Shown: positions 1 through 12,200 of the stretch, piece by piece | How the letters are laid out: the number at the start of each line of letters is the position of its first letter | Numbering within the stretch: the first letter of the stretch is position 1 | DNA from: Gordius sp. MW1 | Lineage: Eukaryota > Nematomorpha > Gordioida > Gordea > Gordiidae | Length of the DNA stretch: 64,000 bases | Reading direction: 5' to 3' | Assembly (NCBI GenBank): GCA_964036665.1 | Contig: OZ038533.1 | Coordinates: 10,624,413 to 10,688,412 of the forward strand | Position numbers and translations under genes: made by a program | The notes under the pieces: generated by a model | The model's database searches: none | Told to the model about the DNA's origin: nothing | Seen by the model: the letters and a program-made list of their open reading frames with translations, nothing else

Positions 1-345
1 GACAAAAGACAAAGTTTTATTGTTGCGATTAGTTTGTTGTATCGCAACGTGAGTGCTTAATTTTTCAAAAATGCACTATGCGATAATGATTTCAAAGGAA
101 TAGTTTTCTGATTCTGATAAATTTTTACTTGGGATCATAGAAACCACGTCTAAAAACGACAACTTTCATCGGATGAATACGGTTGAAAGAAAAATATGTG
201 AAAAATTTTTAGGTAAAAATATTTATTTTTTTCGATTCTATGTGAAAGAGCATGAAAAAATATATAAAAGTAAGCCAATTTGAGAATCCTATTATCCTTG
301 ATTGACTTCCGAAAAGAGGTTTTAAGCTGCGAGAACTATCATTTT

Positions 346-690
346 GACAAAAGACAACGTTTTATTGTTGCGATTAGTTTGTTGTATCGCAACGTCAGTG
401 CTTAATTTTTCAAAAATGCACTATGCGATCATGATTTCAAAGGAATAGTTTTCTGATTCTGATAAATTTTTACTTGGGATCATAGAAACCACGTCTAAAA
501 ACGACAACTTTCATCGGATGAATACGGTTCAAAGAAAAATATGTGAAAAATTTTGAGGTAAAAATATTTATTTTTTTCAATTCTATGTGAAAGAGCATGA
601 AAAAATATATAAAAGTAAGCCAATTTGAGAATCCTATTAACCTTGATTGACTTCCGAAAAGAGGTTTTAAGCTGCGAGAACTATCATTTG
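346..690. repeat. Representative satellite monomer (type A)
   Basis: This is one complete 345-bp unit, used as a reference. Counting from gacaaaag as position 1, it holds an 8-bp dyad (gttgcgat at 22-29, atcgcaac at 41-48, spacer 11 nt), the A/B diagnostic stretch near 129-140, A/T tracts near 220-235, a TATA-like tatataaaag at 261-270, and a well conserved tail ending in agctgcgagaactatcat. I find no obvious internal half-length repeat. The length is close to twice a typical nucleosome repeat, which is only suggestive. Confidence 0.9.
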
Positions 691-2359
691 GACAAAAGAC
701 AACGTTTTATTGTTGCGATTAGTTTGTTGTATCGCAACGTGAGTGCTTAATTTTTCAAAAATGCACTATGCGATCATGATTTCAAAGTAATAGTTTTCTG
801 ATTCTGATAAATTTTTACTTTTTATCATCGAAACCACGTCTGAAAACGACAACTTTCATCGGATGCATACGGTTGAAAGAAAAATATGTGAAAAATTTTT
901 AGGTAAAAATATTTATTTTTTTCGATTCTATTTGAAAGAGCATGAAAAAATATATAAAAGTAAGCCAATTTGAGAATCCTATTATCCTTGATTGACTTCC
1001 GAAAAGAGGTTTTAAGCTGCGAGAACTATCATTTGGACAAAAGACAACGTTTTATTGTTGCGATTAGTTTGTTGTATCGCAACGTGAGTGCTTAATTTTT
1101 CAAAAATGCACTATGCGATCATGATTTCAAAGTAATAGTTTTTTGATTCTGATAAATTTTTACTTTTTATCATCGAAACCACGTCTGAAAACCACAACTT
1201 TCATCGGATGCATACGGTTGAAAGAAAAATATGTGAAAAATTTTGAGGTAAAAATATTTCTTTTTTTCAATTCTATGTGAAAGAGCATGAAAAAATATAT
1301 AAAAGTAACCAATTTGAAAATCCTATTATCCTCGATTGACTTCCGAAAAGAATTTTTAAGCTGCGAGAACTATCATTTTGACAAAAGACAACGTTTTATT
1401 GTTGCTATTAGTTTGTTGTATCGCAACGTGAGTGCTTAATTTTTCAAAAATGCACTATGCGATCATGATTTCAAAGTAATAGTTTTCTGATTCTGATAAA
1501 TTTTTACTTTTTATCATCGAAACCACGTCTGAAAACGACAACTTTCATCGGATGCATACGGTTGAAAGAAAAATATGTGAAAAATTTTTAGGTAAAAATA
1601 TTTATTTTTTTTCAATTCTATGTGAAAGAGCATGAAAAAATATATAAAAGTAAGCCAATTTGAGAATCCTATTATCCTTGATTGACTTCCGAAAAGAGGT
1701 TTTAAGCTGCGAGAACTATCATTTTGACAAAAGACAACGTTTTATTGTTGCGATTAGTTTGTTGTATCGCAACGTGAGTGCTTAATTTTTCAAAAATGCA
1801 CTATGCGATCATGATTTCAAAGTAATAGTTTTCTGATTCTGATAAATTTTTACTTGGGATCATAGAAACCACGTCTAAAAACGACAACTTTCATCGGATG
1901 AATACGGTTCAAAGAAAAATATGTGAAAAATTATGAGGTAAAAATATTTATTTTTTTCAATTCTATGTGAAAGAGCATGAAAAAATATATAAAAGTAAGC
2001 CAATTTGAGAATCCTATTATCCTCGATTGACTTCCGAAACGAGGTTTTAAGCTGCGAGAACTATCATTTGGACAAAAGACAACGTTTTATTGTTGCGATT
2101 AGTTTGTTGTATCGCAACGTGAGTGCTTAATTTTTCAAAAATGCACTATGCGATCATGAGTAATAGTTTTCTGATTCTGATAAATTTTTACTTTTTATCA
2201 TCGAAACCACGTCTGAAAACGACAACTTTCAACGGATACATACGGTTGAAAGAAAAATATGTGAAAAATTTTGAGGTAAAAAAATTTATTTTTTTCGATT
2301 TTATGTGAAAGAGCATGAAAAAATATATAAAAGTAAGCTAATTTGAGAATCCTATTATC

Positions 2360-5300
2360 CTCGATTGACTTCCGAAAAGAGGTTTTAAGCTGCGAGAACT
2401 ATCATTTTGACAAAAGACAACGTTTTATTGTTGCGATTAGTTTGTTGTATCGCAACGTAAGTGCTTAATTTTTGAAAATGCACTATGCGATCATGATTTC
2501 AAAGTAATAGTTTTTTGATTCTGATAAATTTTTACTTTTTATCATCGAAACCACGTCTGAAAACGACAACTTTCATCGGATGCATACGGTTGAATAAAAA
2601 TATGTGAAAAATTTTGAGGTAAAAATATTTATTTTTTTCGATTCTATGTGAAAGAGCATGAAAAAATATATAAAAGTAAGCGAATTTGAGAATCCTATTA
2701 TCCTTGATTGACTTCCGAAAAGAGGTTTTAAGCTGCGAGAACTATCATTTTGACAAAAGACAACGTTTTATTGTTGCGATTAGTTTGTTGTATCGCAACG
2801 TGAGTTCTTAATTTTTCAAAAATGCACTATGCGATCATGATTTCAAAGTAATAGTTTTCTGATTCTGATAAATTTTTACTTGGGATCATAGAAACCACGT
2901 CTAAAAACGACAACTTTTATCGGATGTATACGGTTCAAAGATAAATATGTGAAAAATTTTGAGGTAAAAATATTTATTTTTTTCAATTCTATGTGAAAGA
3001 GCATGAAAAAATATATAAAAGTAAGCCAATTTGAGAATCCTATTATCCTTGATTGACTTCCGAAAAGAGGTTTTAAGCTGCGAGAACTATCATTTTGACA
3101 AAAGACAACGTTTTATTGTTGCGATTAGTTTGTTGTATCGCAACGTGAGTGCTTAATTTTTCAAAAATGCACTATGCGATCATGATTTCAAAGTAATAGT
3201 TTTCTGATTCTGATAAATTTTTACTTTTTATCATCGAAACCACGTCTGAAAACGACAACTTTCATCGGATGCATACGGTTGAAAGAAAAATATGTGAAAA
3301 ATTTTTAGGTAAAATTTTTTATTTTTTTCGATTCTATGTGAAAGAGCATGAAAAAATATATAAAAGTAAGCCAATTTGAGAATCCTATTATCCTTGATTG
3401 ACTTCCGAAAAGAGGTTTTAAGCTGCGAGAACTATCATTTGGACAAAAGACAACGTTTTATTGTTGCGATTAGTTTGTTGTATCGCAACGTGAGTGCTTA
3501 ATTTTTCAAAAATGCACTATGCGATCATGATTTCAAAGTAATAGTTTTCTGATTCTGATAAATTTTTACTTTTTATCGTCGAAACCACGTCTGAAAACGA
3601 AAACTTTCATCGGATGCATACGGTTGAAAGAAAAATATGTGAAAAATTTTTAGGTAAAAATTTTTATTTTTTTCGATTCTATGTGAAAGAGCATGAAAAA
3701 ATATATAAAAGTAAGCCAATTTGAGAATCCTATTATCCTTGATTGACTTCCGAAAAGAGGTTTTAAGCTGCGAGAACTATCATTTTGACAAAAGACAACG
3801 TTTTATTGTTGCGATTAGTTTGTTGTATCGCAACGTGAGTGCTTAATTTTTCAAAAATGCACTATGCGATCATGATTTCAAAGTAATAGTTTTCTGATTC
3901 TGATAAATTTTTACTTGGGATCATAGAAACCACGTCTAAAAACGACAACTTTCATCGGATGAATACGGTTCAAAGAAAAATATGTGAAAAATTTTGAGGT
4001 AAAAATATTTATTTTTTTCAATTCTATGTGAAAGAGCATGAAAAAATATATAAAAGTAAGCCAATTTGAGAATCCTATTATCCTCGATTGACTTCCGAAA
4101 AGAGGTTTTAAGCTGCGAGAACTATCATTTGGACAAAAGACAACGTTTTATTGTTGCGATTAGTTTGTTGTATCCCAACGTGAGTGCTTGATTTTTCAAA
4201 AATGCACTATGCGATCATGATTTCAAAGTAATAGTTTTCTGATTCTGATAAATTTTTTCTTTTTATCATCGAAACCACGTCTGAAAACGACAACTTTCAT
4301 CGGATGCATACGGTTGAAAGAAAAATATGTGAAAAATTTTTAGGTAAAAATATTTATTTTTTTCGATTCTATGTGAAAGAGCATGAAAAAATATATAAAA
4401 GTAAGCCAATTTGAGAATCCTATTATCCTTGATTGACTTCCGAAAAGAGGTTTTAAGCTGCGAGAACTATCATTTTGACAAAAGACAACGTTTTATTGTT
4501 GCGATTGGTTTGTTGTATCGCAACGTGAGTGCTTAATTTTTCAAAAATGCACTATGCGATCATGATTTCAAAGGAATAGTTTTCTGATTCTGATAAATTT
4601 TTACTTGGGATCATAGAAACCACGTCTAAAAACGACAACTTTCATCGGATGAATACGGTTCAAAGAAAAATATGTGAAAAATTTTGAGGTAAAAATATTT
4701 ATTTTTTTCAATTCTATGTGAAAGAGCATGAAAAAATATATAAAAGTAAGCCAATTTGAGAATCCTATTATCCTCGATTGACTTCCGAAAAGAGGTTTTA
4801 AGCTGCGAGAACTATCATTTGGACAAAAGACAACGTTTTATTGTTGCGATTAGTTTGTTGTATCGCAACGTGAGTGCTTAATTTTTCAAAAATGCACTAT
4901 GCGATCATGATTTCAAAGTAATAGTTTTCTGATTCTGATAAATTTTTTCTTTTTATCATCGAAACCACGTCTGAAAACGACAACTTTCATCGGATGCATA
5001 CGGTTGAAAAAATATGTTAAAAATTTTTAGGTAAAAATATTTATTTTTTTCGATTCTATGTGAAAGAGCATGAAAAAATATATAAAAGTAAGCCAATTTG
5101 AGAATCCTATTATCCTTGATTGACTTCCGAAAAGAGGTTTTAAGCTGCGAGAACTATCATTTTGACAAAAGACAACGTTTTATTGTTGCGATTAGTTTGT
5201 TGTATCGCAACGTGAGTGCTTAATTTTTCAAAAATGCACTATGCGATCATGATTTCAAAGTAATAGTTTTCTGATTCTGATAAATTTTTACTTGGGATCA

Positions 5301-8300
5301 TAGAAACCACGTCTAAAAACGACAACTTTCATCGGATGAATACGGTTCAAAGAAAAATATGTGAAAAATTTTGAGGTAAAAATATTTATTTTTTTCAATT
5401 CTATGTGAAAGAGCATGAAAAAATATATAAAAGTAAGCCAATTGAGAATCCTATTATCCTCGATTGACTTCCGAAAAGAGGTTTTAAGCTGCGAGAACTA
5501 TCATTTGGACAAAAGACAACGTTTTATTGTTGCGATTAGTTTGTTGTATCGCAACGTGAGTGCTTAATTTTTCAAAAATGCACTATGCGATCATGATTTC
5601 AAAGTAATAGTTTTCTGATTCTGATAAATTTTTACTTTTTATCATCGAAACCACTTCTGAAAACGACAAATTTCATCGGATGCATACGGTTGAAAGAAAA
5701 ATATGTGAAAAATTTTGAGGTAAAAAAATTTATTTTTTTCGATTCTATGTGAAAGAGCATAAAAAAATATATAAAAGTAAGCCAATTTGAGAATCCTATT
5801 ATCCTCGATTGACTTCCGAAAAGAGGTTTTAAGCTGCGAGAACTATCATTTGGACAAAAGACAACGTTTTATTGTTGCGATTAGTTTGTTGTATCGCAAC
5901 GTGAGTGCTTAATTTTTGAAAATGCACTATGCGATCATGATTTCAAAGTAATAGTTTTTTGATTCTGATAAATTTTTACTTTTTATCATCGAAACCACGT
6001 CTGAAAACCACAACTTTCATCGGATGCATACGGTTGAAAGAAAAATATGTAAAAAATTTTGAGGTAAAAATATTTATTTTTTTCGATTCTATGTGAAAGA
6101 GCATGAAAAAACATATAAAAGTAAGCCAATTTAAAAATCCTATTATCCTCGATTGACTTCCGAAAAGAATTTTTAAGCTGCGAGAACTATCATTTTGACA
6201 AAAGACAACGTTTTATTGTTGCTATTAGTTTGTTGTATCGCAACGTGAGTGCTTAATTTTTGAAAATGGCTCTATGCGATCATGATTTCAAAGTAAAAGT
6301 TTTCAGATTCTGATAAATTTTTGCTTGGGATCATAGAAACCACGTCTGAAAACGACAACTTTCATCGGATGAATACGGTTCAAAGAAAAATATGTAAAAA
6401 ATTTTGAGGTAAATAAATTTATTTTTTTCAATTCTATGTGAAAGAGCATGAAAAAATATATAAAAGTAAGCCAATTTGAGAATTCTATTATCCTCGATTG
6501 ACTTCCGAAAAGAGGTTTTAAGCTGCGAGAACTATCATTTGGACAAAAGACAACGTTTTATTGTTGCGATTAGTTTGTTGTATCGCAACGTGAGTGCTTG
6601 ATTTTTCAAAAATGCACTATGCGATCATGATTTCAAAGTAATAGTTTTCTGATTCTGATAAATTTTTACTTTTTATCATCGAAACCACGTCTGAAAACGA
6701 CAACTTTCATCGGATGCATACGGTTGAAAGAAAAATATGTGAAAAATTTTTAGGTAAAAATATTTATTTTTTTCAATTCTATGTGAAAGAGCATGAAAAA
6801 ATATATAAAAGTAATCCAATTTGAGAATCCTATTATCCTCGATTGACTTCCGAAAAGAGGTTTTAAGCTGCGAGAACTATCATTTGGACAAAAGACAACG
6901 TTTTATTGTTGCGATTAGTTTGTTGTATCGCAACGTGAGTGCTTAATTTTTCAAAAATGCACTATGCGATCATGATTTCAAAGTAATAGTTTTCTGATTG
7001 ATAAATTTTTACTTTTTATCATCGAAACCACGTCTGAAAACGACAACTTTCATCGGATGCATACGGTTGAAAGAAAAATATGTGAAAAATCTTTAGGTAA
7101 AAATATTTATTTTTTTCGATTCTATGTGAAAGAGCATGAAAAAATATATAAAAGTAAGCCAATTTGAGAATCCTATTATCCTTGATTGACTTCCGAAAAG
7201 AGGTTTTAAGCTGCGAGAACTATCATTTTGACAAAAGACAACGTTTTATTGTTGCGATTAGTTTGTTGTATCGCAACGTGAGTGCTTAATTTTTCAAAAA
7301 TGCACTATGCGATCATGATTTCAAAGTAATAGTTTTCTGATTGATAAATTTTTACTTTTTATCATCGAAACCACGTCTGAAAACGACAACTTTCATCGGA
7401 TGCATACGGTTGAAAGAAAAATATGTGAAAAATTTTGAGGTAAAAATATTTATTTTTTTCAATTCTATGTGAAAGAGCATGAAAAAATATATAAAAGTAA
7501 GCCAATTTGAGAATTCTAATATCCTCGATTGACTTCCGAAAAGAGGTTTAAGCTGCGAGAACTATCATTTGGACAAAAGACAACGTTTTATTGTTGCAAT
7601 TAGTTTGTTGTATCGCAACGTGAGTGCTTGATTTTTCAAAAATGCACTATGCGATCATGATTTCAAAGTAATAGTTTTCTGATTCTGATAAATTTTTACT
7701 TTTTATCATCGAAACCACGTCTGAAAACGACAACTTTCATCGGATGCATACGGTTGAAAGAAAAATATGTGAAAAATTTTTAGGTAAAAATATTTATTTT
7801 TTTCAATTCTATGTGAAAGAGCATGAAAAAATATATAAAAGTAAGCCAATTTGAGAATCGTATTATCCTCGATTGACTCTCGAAAAGAGGTTTTAAGCTG
7901 CGAGAACTCTCATTTGGACAAAAGACAACGTTTTATTGTTGCGATTAGTTTGTTGTATCGCAACGTGAGTGCTTAATTTTTCAAAAATGCACTATGCGAT
8001 CATGATTTCAAAGTAATAGTTTTCTGATTGATAAATTTTTACTTTTTATCATCGAAACCACGTCTGAAAACGACAACTTTCATCGGATGCATACGGTTGA
8101 AAGAAAAATATGTGAAAAATTTTTAGGTAAAAATATTAATTTTTTTCGATTCTATGTGAAAGAGCATGAAAAAATATATAAAAGTAAGCCAATTTGAGAA
8201 TCCTATTATCCTTGATTGACTTCCGAAAAGAGGTTTTAAGCTGCGAGAACTATCATTTTGACAAAAGACAACGTTTTATTGTTGCGATTAGTTTGTTGTA

Positions 8301-9245
8301 TCGCAACGTGAGTGCTTAATTTTTCAAAAATGCACTATGCGATCATGATTTCAAAGTAATAGTTTTCTGATTCTGATAAATTTTTACTTGGGATCATAGA
8401 AACCACGTCTAAAAACGACAACTTTCATCGGATGAATACGGTTCAAAGAAAAATATGTGAAATATTTTGAGGTAAAAATATTTATTTTTTTCAATTCTAT
8501 GTGAAAGAGCATGAAAAAATATATAAAAGTAAGCCAATTGAGAATCCTATTATCCTCGATTGACTTCCGAAAAGAGGTTTTAAGCTGCGAGAACTATCAT
8601 TTGGACAAAAGACAACGTTTTATTGTTGCGATTAGTTTGTTGTATCGCAACGTGAGTGCTTAATTTTTCAAAAATGCACTATGCGATCATGATTTCAAAG
8701 TAATAGTTTTCTGATTCTGATAAATTTTTACTTTTTATCATCGAAACCACTTCTGAAAACGACAACTTTCATCGGATGCATACGGTTGAAAGAAAAATAT
8801 GTGAAAAATTTTGAGGTAAAAAAATTTATTTTTTTCGATTCTATGTGAAAGAGCATGAAAAAATATATAAAAGTAAGCCAATTTGAGAATCCTATTATCC
8901 TCGATTGACTTCCGAAAAGAGGTTTTAAGCTGCGAGAACTATCATTTGGACAAAAGACAACGTTTTATTGTTGCGATTAGTTTGTTGTATCGCAACGTGA
9001 GTGCTTAATTTTTGAAAATGCACTATGCGATCATGATTTCAAAGTAATAGTTTTTTGATTCTGATAAATTTTTACTTTTTATCATCGAAACCACGTCTGA
9101 AAACCACAACTTTCATCGGATGCACACGGTTGAAAGAAAAATATGTAAAAATTTTGAGGTAAAAATATTTATTTTTTTCGATTCTATGTGAAAGAGCATG
9201 AAAAAACATATAAAAGTAAGCCAATTTGAAAATCCTATTATCCTC
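2360..9245. repeat. 20-monomer tandem duplication 1, copy 1 (~6.88 kb)
   Basis: Rare private variants recur at a fixed distance from this segment. The sequence ggttgaataa at 2,589 returns at 9,471, and tgagttcttaat at 2,801 returns at 9,684. The shift is 6,882-6,883 bp, about 20 monomers. The right junction lies near 9,240-9,260. There a monomer that normally continues into gaatttttaag (as at 15,111) switches to agaggttttaag, as at 2,380. Boundaries are good to about 100 bp because neighbouring monomers are so similar. Confidence 0.8.
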
Positions 9246-12200
9246 GATTGACTTCCGAAAAGAGGTTTTAAGCTGCGAGAACTATCATTTTGACAAAAGA
9301 CAACGTTTTATTGTTGCGATTAGTTTGTTGTATCGCAACGTAAGTGCTTAATTTTTGAAAATGCACTATGCGATCATGATTTCAAAGTAATAGTTTTTTG
9401 ATTCTGATAAATTTTTACTTTTTATCATCGAAACCACGTCTGAAAACGACAACTTTCATCGGATGCATACGGTTGAATAAAAATATGTGAAAAATTTTGA
9501 GGTAAAAATATTTATTTTTTTCGATTCTATGTGAAAGAGCATGAAAAAATATATAAAAGTAAGCGAATTTGAGAATCCTATTATCCTTGATTGACTTCCG
9601 AAAAGAGGTTTTAAGCTGCGAGAACTATCATTTTGACAAAAGACAACGTTTTATTGTTGCGATTAGTTTGTTGTATCGCAACGTGAGTTCTTAATTTTTC
9701 AAAAATGCACTATGCGATCATGATTTCAAAGTAATAGTTTTCTGATTCTGATAAATTTTTACTTGGGATCATAGAAACCACGTCTAAAAACGACAACTTT
9801 TATCGGATGTATACGGTTCAAAGATAAATATGTGAAAGATTTTGAGGTAAAAATATTTATTTTTTTCAATTCTATGTGAAAGAGCATGAAAAAATATATA
9901 AAAAGTAAGCCAATTTGAGAATCCTATTATCCTTGATTGACTTCCGAAAAGAGGTTTTAAGCTGCGAGAACTATCATTTTGACAAAAGACAACGTTTTAT
10001 TGTTGCGATTAGTTTGTTGTATCGCAACGTGAGTGCTTAATTTTTCAAAAATGCACTATGCGATCATGATTTCAAAGTAATAGTTTTCTGATTCTGATAA
10101 ATTTTTACTTTTTATCATCGAAACCACGTCTGAAAACGACAACTTTCATCGGATGCATACGGTTGAAAGAAAAATATGTGAAAAATTTTTAGGTAAAAAT
10201 TTTTATTTTTTTCGATTCTATGTGAAAGAGCATGAAAAAATATATAAAAGTAAGCCAATTTGAGAATCCTATTATCCTTGATTGACTTCCGAAAAGAGGT
10301 TTTAAGCTGCGAGAACTATCATTTGGACAAAAGACAACGTTTTATTGTTGCGATTAGTTTGTTGTATCGCAACGTGAGTGCTTAATTTTTCAAAAATGCA
10401 CTATGCGATCATGATTTCAAAGTAATAGTTTTCTGATTCTGATAAATTTTTACTTTTTATCATCGAAACCACGTCTGAAAACGAAAACTTTCATCGGATG
10501 CATACGGTTGAAAGAAAAATATGTGAAAAATTTTTAGGTAAAAATTTTTATTTTTTTCGATTCTATGTGAAAGAGCATGAAAAAATATATAAAAGTAAGC
10601 CAATTTGAGAATCCTATTATCCTTGATTGACTTCCGAAAAGAGGTTTTAAGCTGCGAGAACTATCATTTTGACAAAAGACAACGTTTTATTGTTGCGATT
10701 AGTTTGTTGTATCGCAACGTGAGTGCTTAATTTTTCAAAAATGCACTATGCGATCATGATTTCAAAGTAATAGTTTTCTGATTCTGATAAATTTTTTCTT
10801 TTTATCATCGAAACCACGTCTGAAAACGACAACTTTCATCGGATGCATACGGTTGAAAAAATATGTTAAAAATTTTTAGGTAAAAATATTTATTTTTTTC
10901 GATTCTATGTGAAAGAGCATGAAAAAATATATAAAAGTAAGCCAATTTGAGAATCCTATTATCCTTGATTGACTTCCGAAAAGAGGTTTTAAGCTGCGAG
11001 AACTATCATTTTGACAAAAGACAACGTTTTATTGTTGCGATTAGTTTGTTGTATCGCAACGTGAGTGCTTAATTTTTCAAAAATGCACTATGCGATCATG
11101 ATTTCAAAGTAATAGTTTTCTGATTCTGATAAATTTTTACTTGGGATCATAGAAACCACGTCTAAAAACGACAACTTTCATCGGATGAATACGGTTCAAA
11201 GAAAAATATGTGAAAAATTTTGAGGTAAAAATATTTATTTTTTACAATTCTATGTGAAAGAGCATGAAAAAATATATAAAAGTAAGCCAATTGAGAATCC
11301 TATTATCCTCGATTGACTTCCGAAAAGAGGTTTTAAGCTGCGAGAACTATCATTTGGACAAAAGACAACGTTTTATTGTTGCGATTAGTTTGTTGTATCG
11401 CAACGTGAGTGCTTAATTTTTCAAAAATGCACTATGCGATCATGATTTCAAAGTAATAGTTTTCTGATTCTGATAAATTTTTACTTTTTATCATCGAAAC
11501 CACTTCTGAAAACGACAAATTTCATCGGATGCATACGGTTGAAAGAAAAATATGTGAAAAATTTTGAGGTAAAAAAATTTATTTTTTTCGATTCTATGTG
11601 AAAGAGCATAAAAAAATATATAAAAGTAAGCCAATTTGAGAATCCTATTATCCTCGATTGACTTCCGAAAAGAGGTTTTAAGCTGCGAGAACTATCATTT
11701 GGACAAAAGACAACGTTTTATTGTTGCGATTAGTTTGTTGTATCGCAACGTGAGTGCTTAATTTTTGAAAATGCACTATGCGATCATGATTTCAACGTAA
11801 TAGTTTTTTGATTCTGATAAGTTTTTACTTTTTATCATCGAAACCACGTCTGAAAACCACAACTTTCATCGGATGCATACGGTTGAAAGAAAAATATGTA
11901 AAAAATTTTGAGGTAAAAATATTTATTTTTTTCGATTCTATGTGAAAGAGCATGAAAAAACATATAAAAGTAAGCCAATTTGAAAATCCTATTATCCTCG
12001 ATTGACTTCCGAAAAGAATTTTTAAGCTGCGAGAACTATCATTTTGACAAAAGACAACGTTTTATTGTTGCTATTAGTTTGTTGTATCGCAACGTGAGTG
12101 CTTAATTTTTGAAAATGGCTCTATGCGATCATGATTTCAAAGTAAAAGTTTTCAGATTCTGATAAATTTTTACTTGGGATCATAGAAACCACGTCTGAAA

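Noticed and set aside
346..690. Internal two-fold (172-bp) repeat within the monomer
   Set aside because: Comparing the two halves by eye gives only scattered A/T-rich matches, so the dinucleosome-length idea has no sequence support beyond length.
2123..2308. Plus-strand 61-codon frame in the satellite
   Set aside because: It exists only because this monomer lost a few bases (gatcatgagtaatag) and is not shared by its neighbours.
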